A stretch of DNA of 64,000 bases from Myxococcales bacterium (lineage in GTDB: Bacteria > Myxococcota_A > Polyangia > Polyangiales > Polyangiaceae), in NCBI GenBank assembly GCA_021847645.1, contig JAJZQG010000009.1, positions 1-64,000 on the forward strand, in the 5' to 3' direction. The notes under the pieces were generated by a model that was given only the letters and a program-made list of their open reading frames with translations, did not search any database and had not been told where the DNA came from. Positions 63,355 through 64,000 of the stretch are shown here, piece after piece. Made by a program: the position numbers and the translations under genes. Positions within the stretch are counted from its first letter, which is position 1. Each line of letters starts with the position of its first letter.

Positions 63355-64000
63355 ATGCGGAAGCCAACCATTGCGGGCGCGAGCCGGAAGCTTCTCCTTG
63401 TGCTGCCAGTGGCTGGAATCGGTGCAGCCGCGATTCTCAGCTCGTGCTCTTCGGACACGGGCCCAACGAGGTCTGCGGGCGCGCTGGACAGCCCACCGAA
63501 GGCCAATCCCCTGCAGGCCGTGCGCTCGCTTGCGTCGTTGGACCCGGCGATGGCCCGGCTGGTAGGCGGGACGCCGGAAGCCGTGTTGCGCCAGCAGGGG
63601 CCTCGGCTCGTGACGCAGCCCGGGGCGACTGCACGCAAGTTCGATCTCGAGGCCGACCTGGCGAGCGACTCGGCCGGGCCTTGGACGATTCGGCGCGCGG
63701 GCGATCGCGGGTTCGGCATGACGTTGCAGCCTGTCGTGGCGCAGTCGAGCCTGCCGGAGATGCAGCCGGACGGGCGGGCGATTTGGAGCCAAGCGTACCC
63801 GGGAACGGACCTGGTGCTGTCGGCCGACCATCAGCGTTTGAACGCGCTCTTGTACCTGCGCGAGGAGGCGTCGCCGGGCCTGTTCGTGTGGAAGGTCAAT
63901 CTCGAAGAGGGGCTGGTGCGCGCCGCGGCGCAGGACGACGGGCGGGTCGTGCTGCTGGACAAAGCCGGCAACGTCCGGTTCTGGGTGAACCAGGTGCGCA
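63355..64000 (+). CDS. Secreted lipoprotein, N-terminal part (runs off the window)
   Basis: The ATG at 63355 has GGAGG 8 nt upstream. The frame is open to the window end (215 codons), so the stop is not visible. A lipoprotein signal ends at ILSSC (about Cys31). The following region has SLASLDPAMARLVGG, TARKFDLEADL and IWSQAYPGTDLVLSADHQ with beta-strand-rich sequence, like the N-terminal part of large myxobacterial surface proteins with propeller or repeat regions. The family was not identified. Confidence 0.8.
   Translation, partial: MRKPTIAGASRKLLLVLPVAGIGAAAILSSCSSDTGPTRSAGALDSPPKANPLQAVRSLASLDPAMARLVGGTPEAVLRQQGPRLVTQPGATARKFDLEADLASDSAGPWTIRRAGDRGFGMTLQPVVAQSSLPEMQPDGRAIWSQAYPGTDLVLSADHQRLNALLYLREEASPGLFVWKVNLEEGLVRAAAQDDGRVVLLDKAGNVRFWVNQVR

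Overview
The window is high-GC bacterial DNA that looks like a myxobacterium (Myxococcota, probably Polyangia). The lifestyle markers are membrane-anchored Ser/Thr protein kinases, PEGA-domain proteins, secreted formylglycine-enzyme-like domains, many lipoproteins with long Pro/Ala-rich linkers, PAS-only and FHA proteins, and a large exopolysaccharide (EPS) locus. No rRNA, tRNA or CRISPR array was found. Function calls rest on motifs read by eye; no database search was run.

Layout. 0.2-9.8 kb (minus strand): lexA, a cyclic-nucleotide-binding protein, an ExbB/ExbD/TonB-like energy transduction operon, truD, then a coupled Ser/Thr kinase - PEGA/barrel - FGE-like operon and a DUF1848 protein. 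10-28.7 kb: mixed housekeeping and surface genes. These include a ferredoxin, a GT39-like membrane enzyme, a second kinase with a PEGA-like neighbour, a triple-PAS protein coupled to DUF2804, a CAP-domain lipoprotein, DUF72, an unusual orphan V/A-ATPase-subunit-C-like gene overlapping an RsbRD_N gene next to a pilT fragment, a DUF4091 lipoprotein, a DsbA-like lipoprotein and a beta-propeller lipoprotein.

28.7-42.7 kb and 49.1-62.9 kb form two halves of a Wzx/Wzy-type EPS locus. Present are the initiating sugar transferase, a Wzy/ligase-like membrane protein, Wza, two Wzz-like proteins, a BY-kinase-like ATPase and a degenerate paralogue, glycosyltransferases (two GT4, one GT2, one GT39), a GNAT-like enzyme, a deacetylase-like protein, an outer-membrane barrel, a beta-helix lipoprotein, UDP-sugar dehydrogenase and epimerase, and a NadE-like / AsnB / acyl ligase / ACP module. 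A partner-switching set (HATPase, STAS, FHA-SpoIIE phosphatase) is interleaved with these genes and is translationally linked to the export genes. A Wzx flippase was not seen inside the window.

43.1-48.0 kb is an accessory segment between the EPS halves. It is bordered on both sides by 19-20 bp tandem repeats and holds a Cys-rich lipoprotein, a trypsin-like serine protease, a complete ISKra4-like insertion sequence with 9-bp target duplications, and an unknown gene. The protease has a strong ribosome binding site and ATG immediately followed by four copies of an 8-bp repeat that put the ATG out of frame with the protease. Loss of one repeat would create a standard lipoprotein signal peptide fused to the protease. 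This predicted phase-variable switch is the most notable observation in the window. The window ends inside a lipoprotein gene that runs off the right edge.
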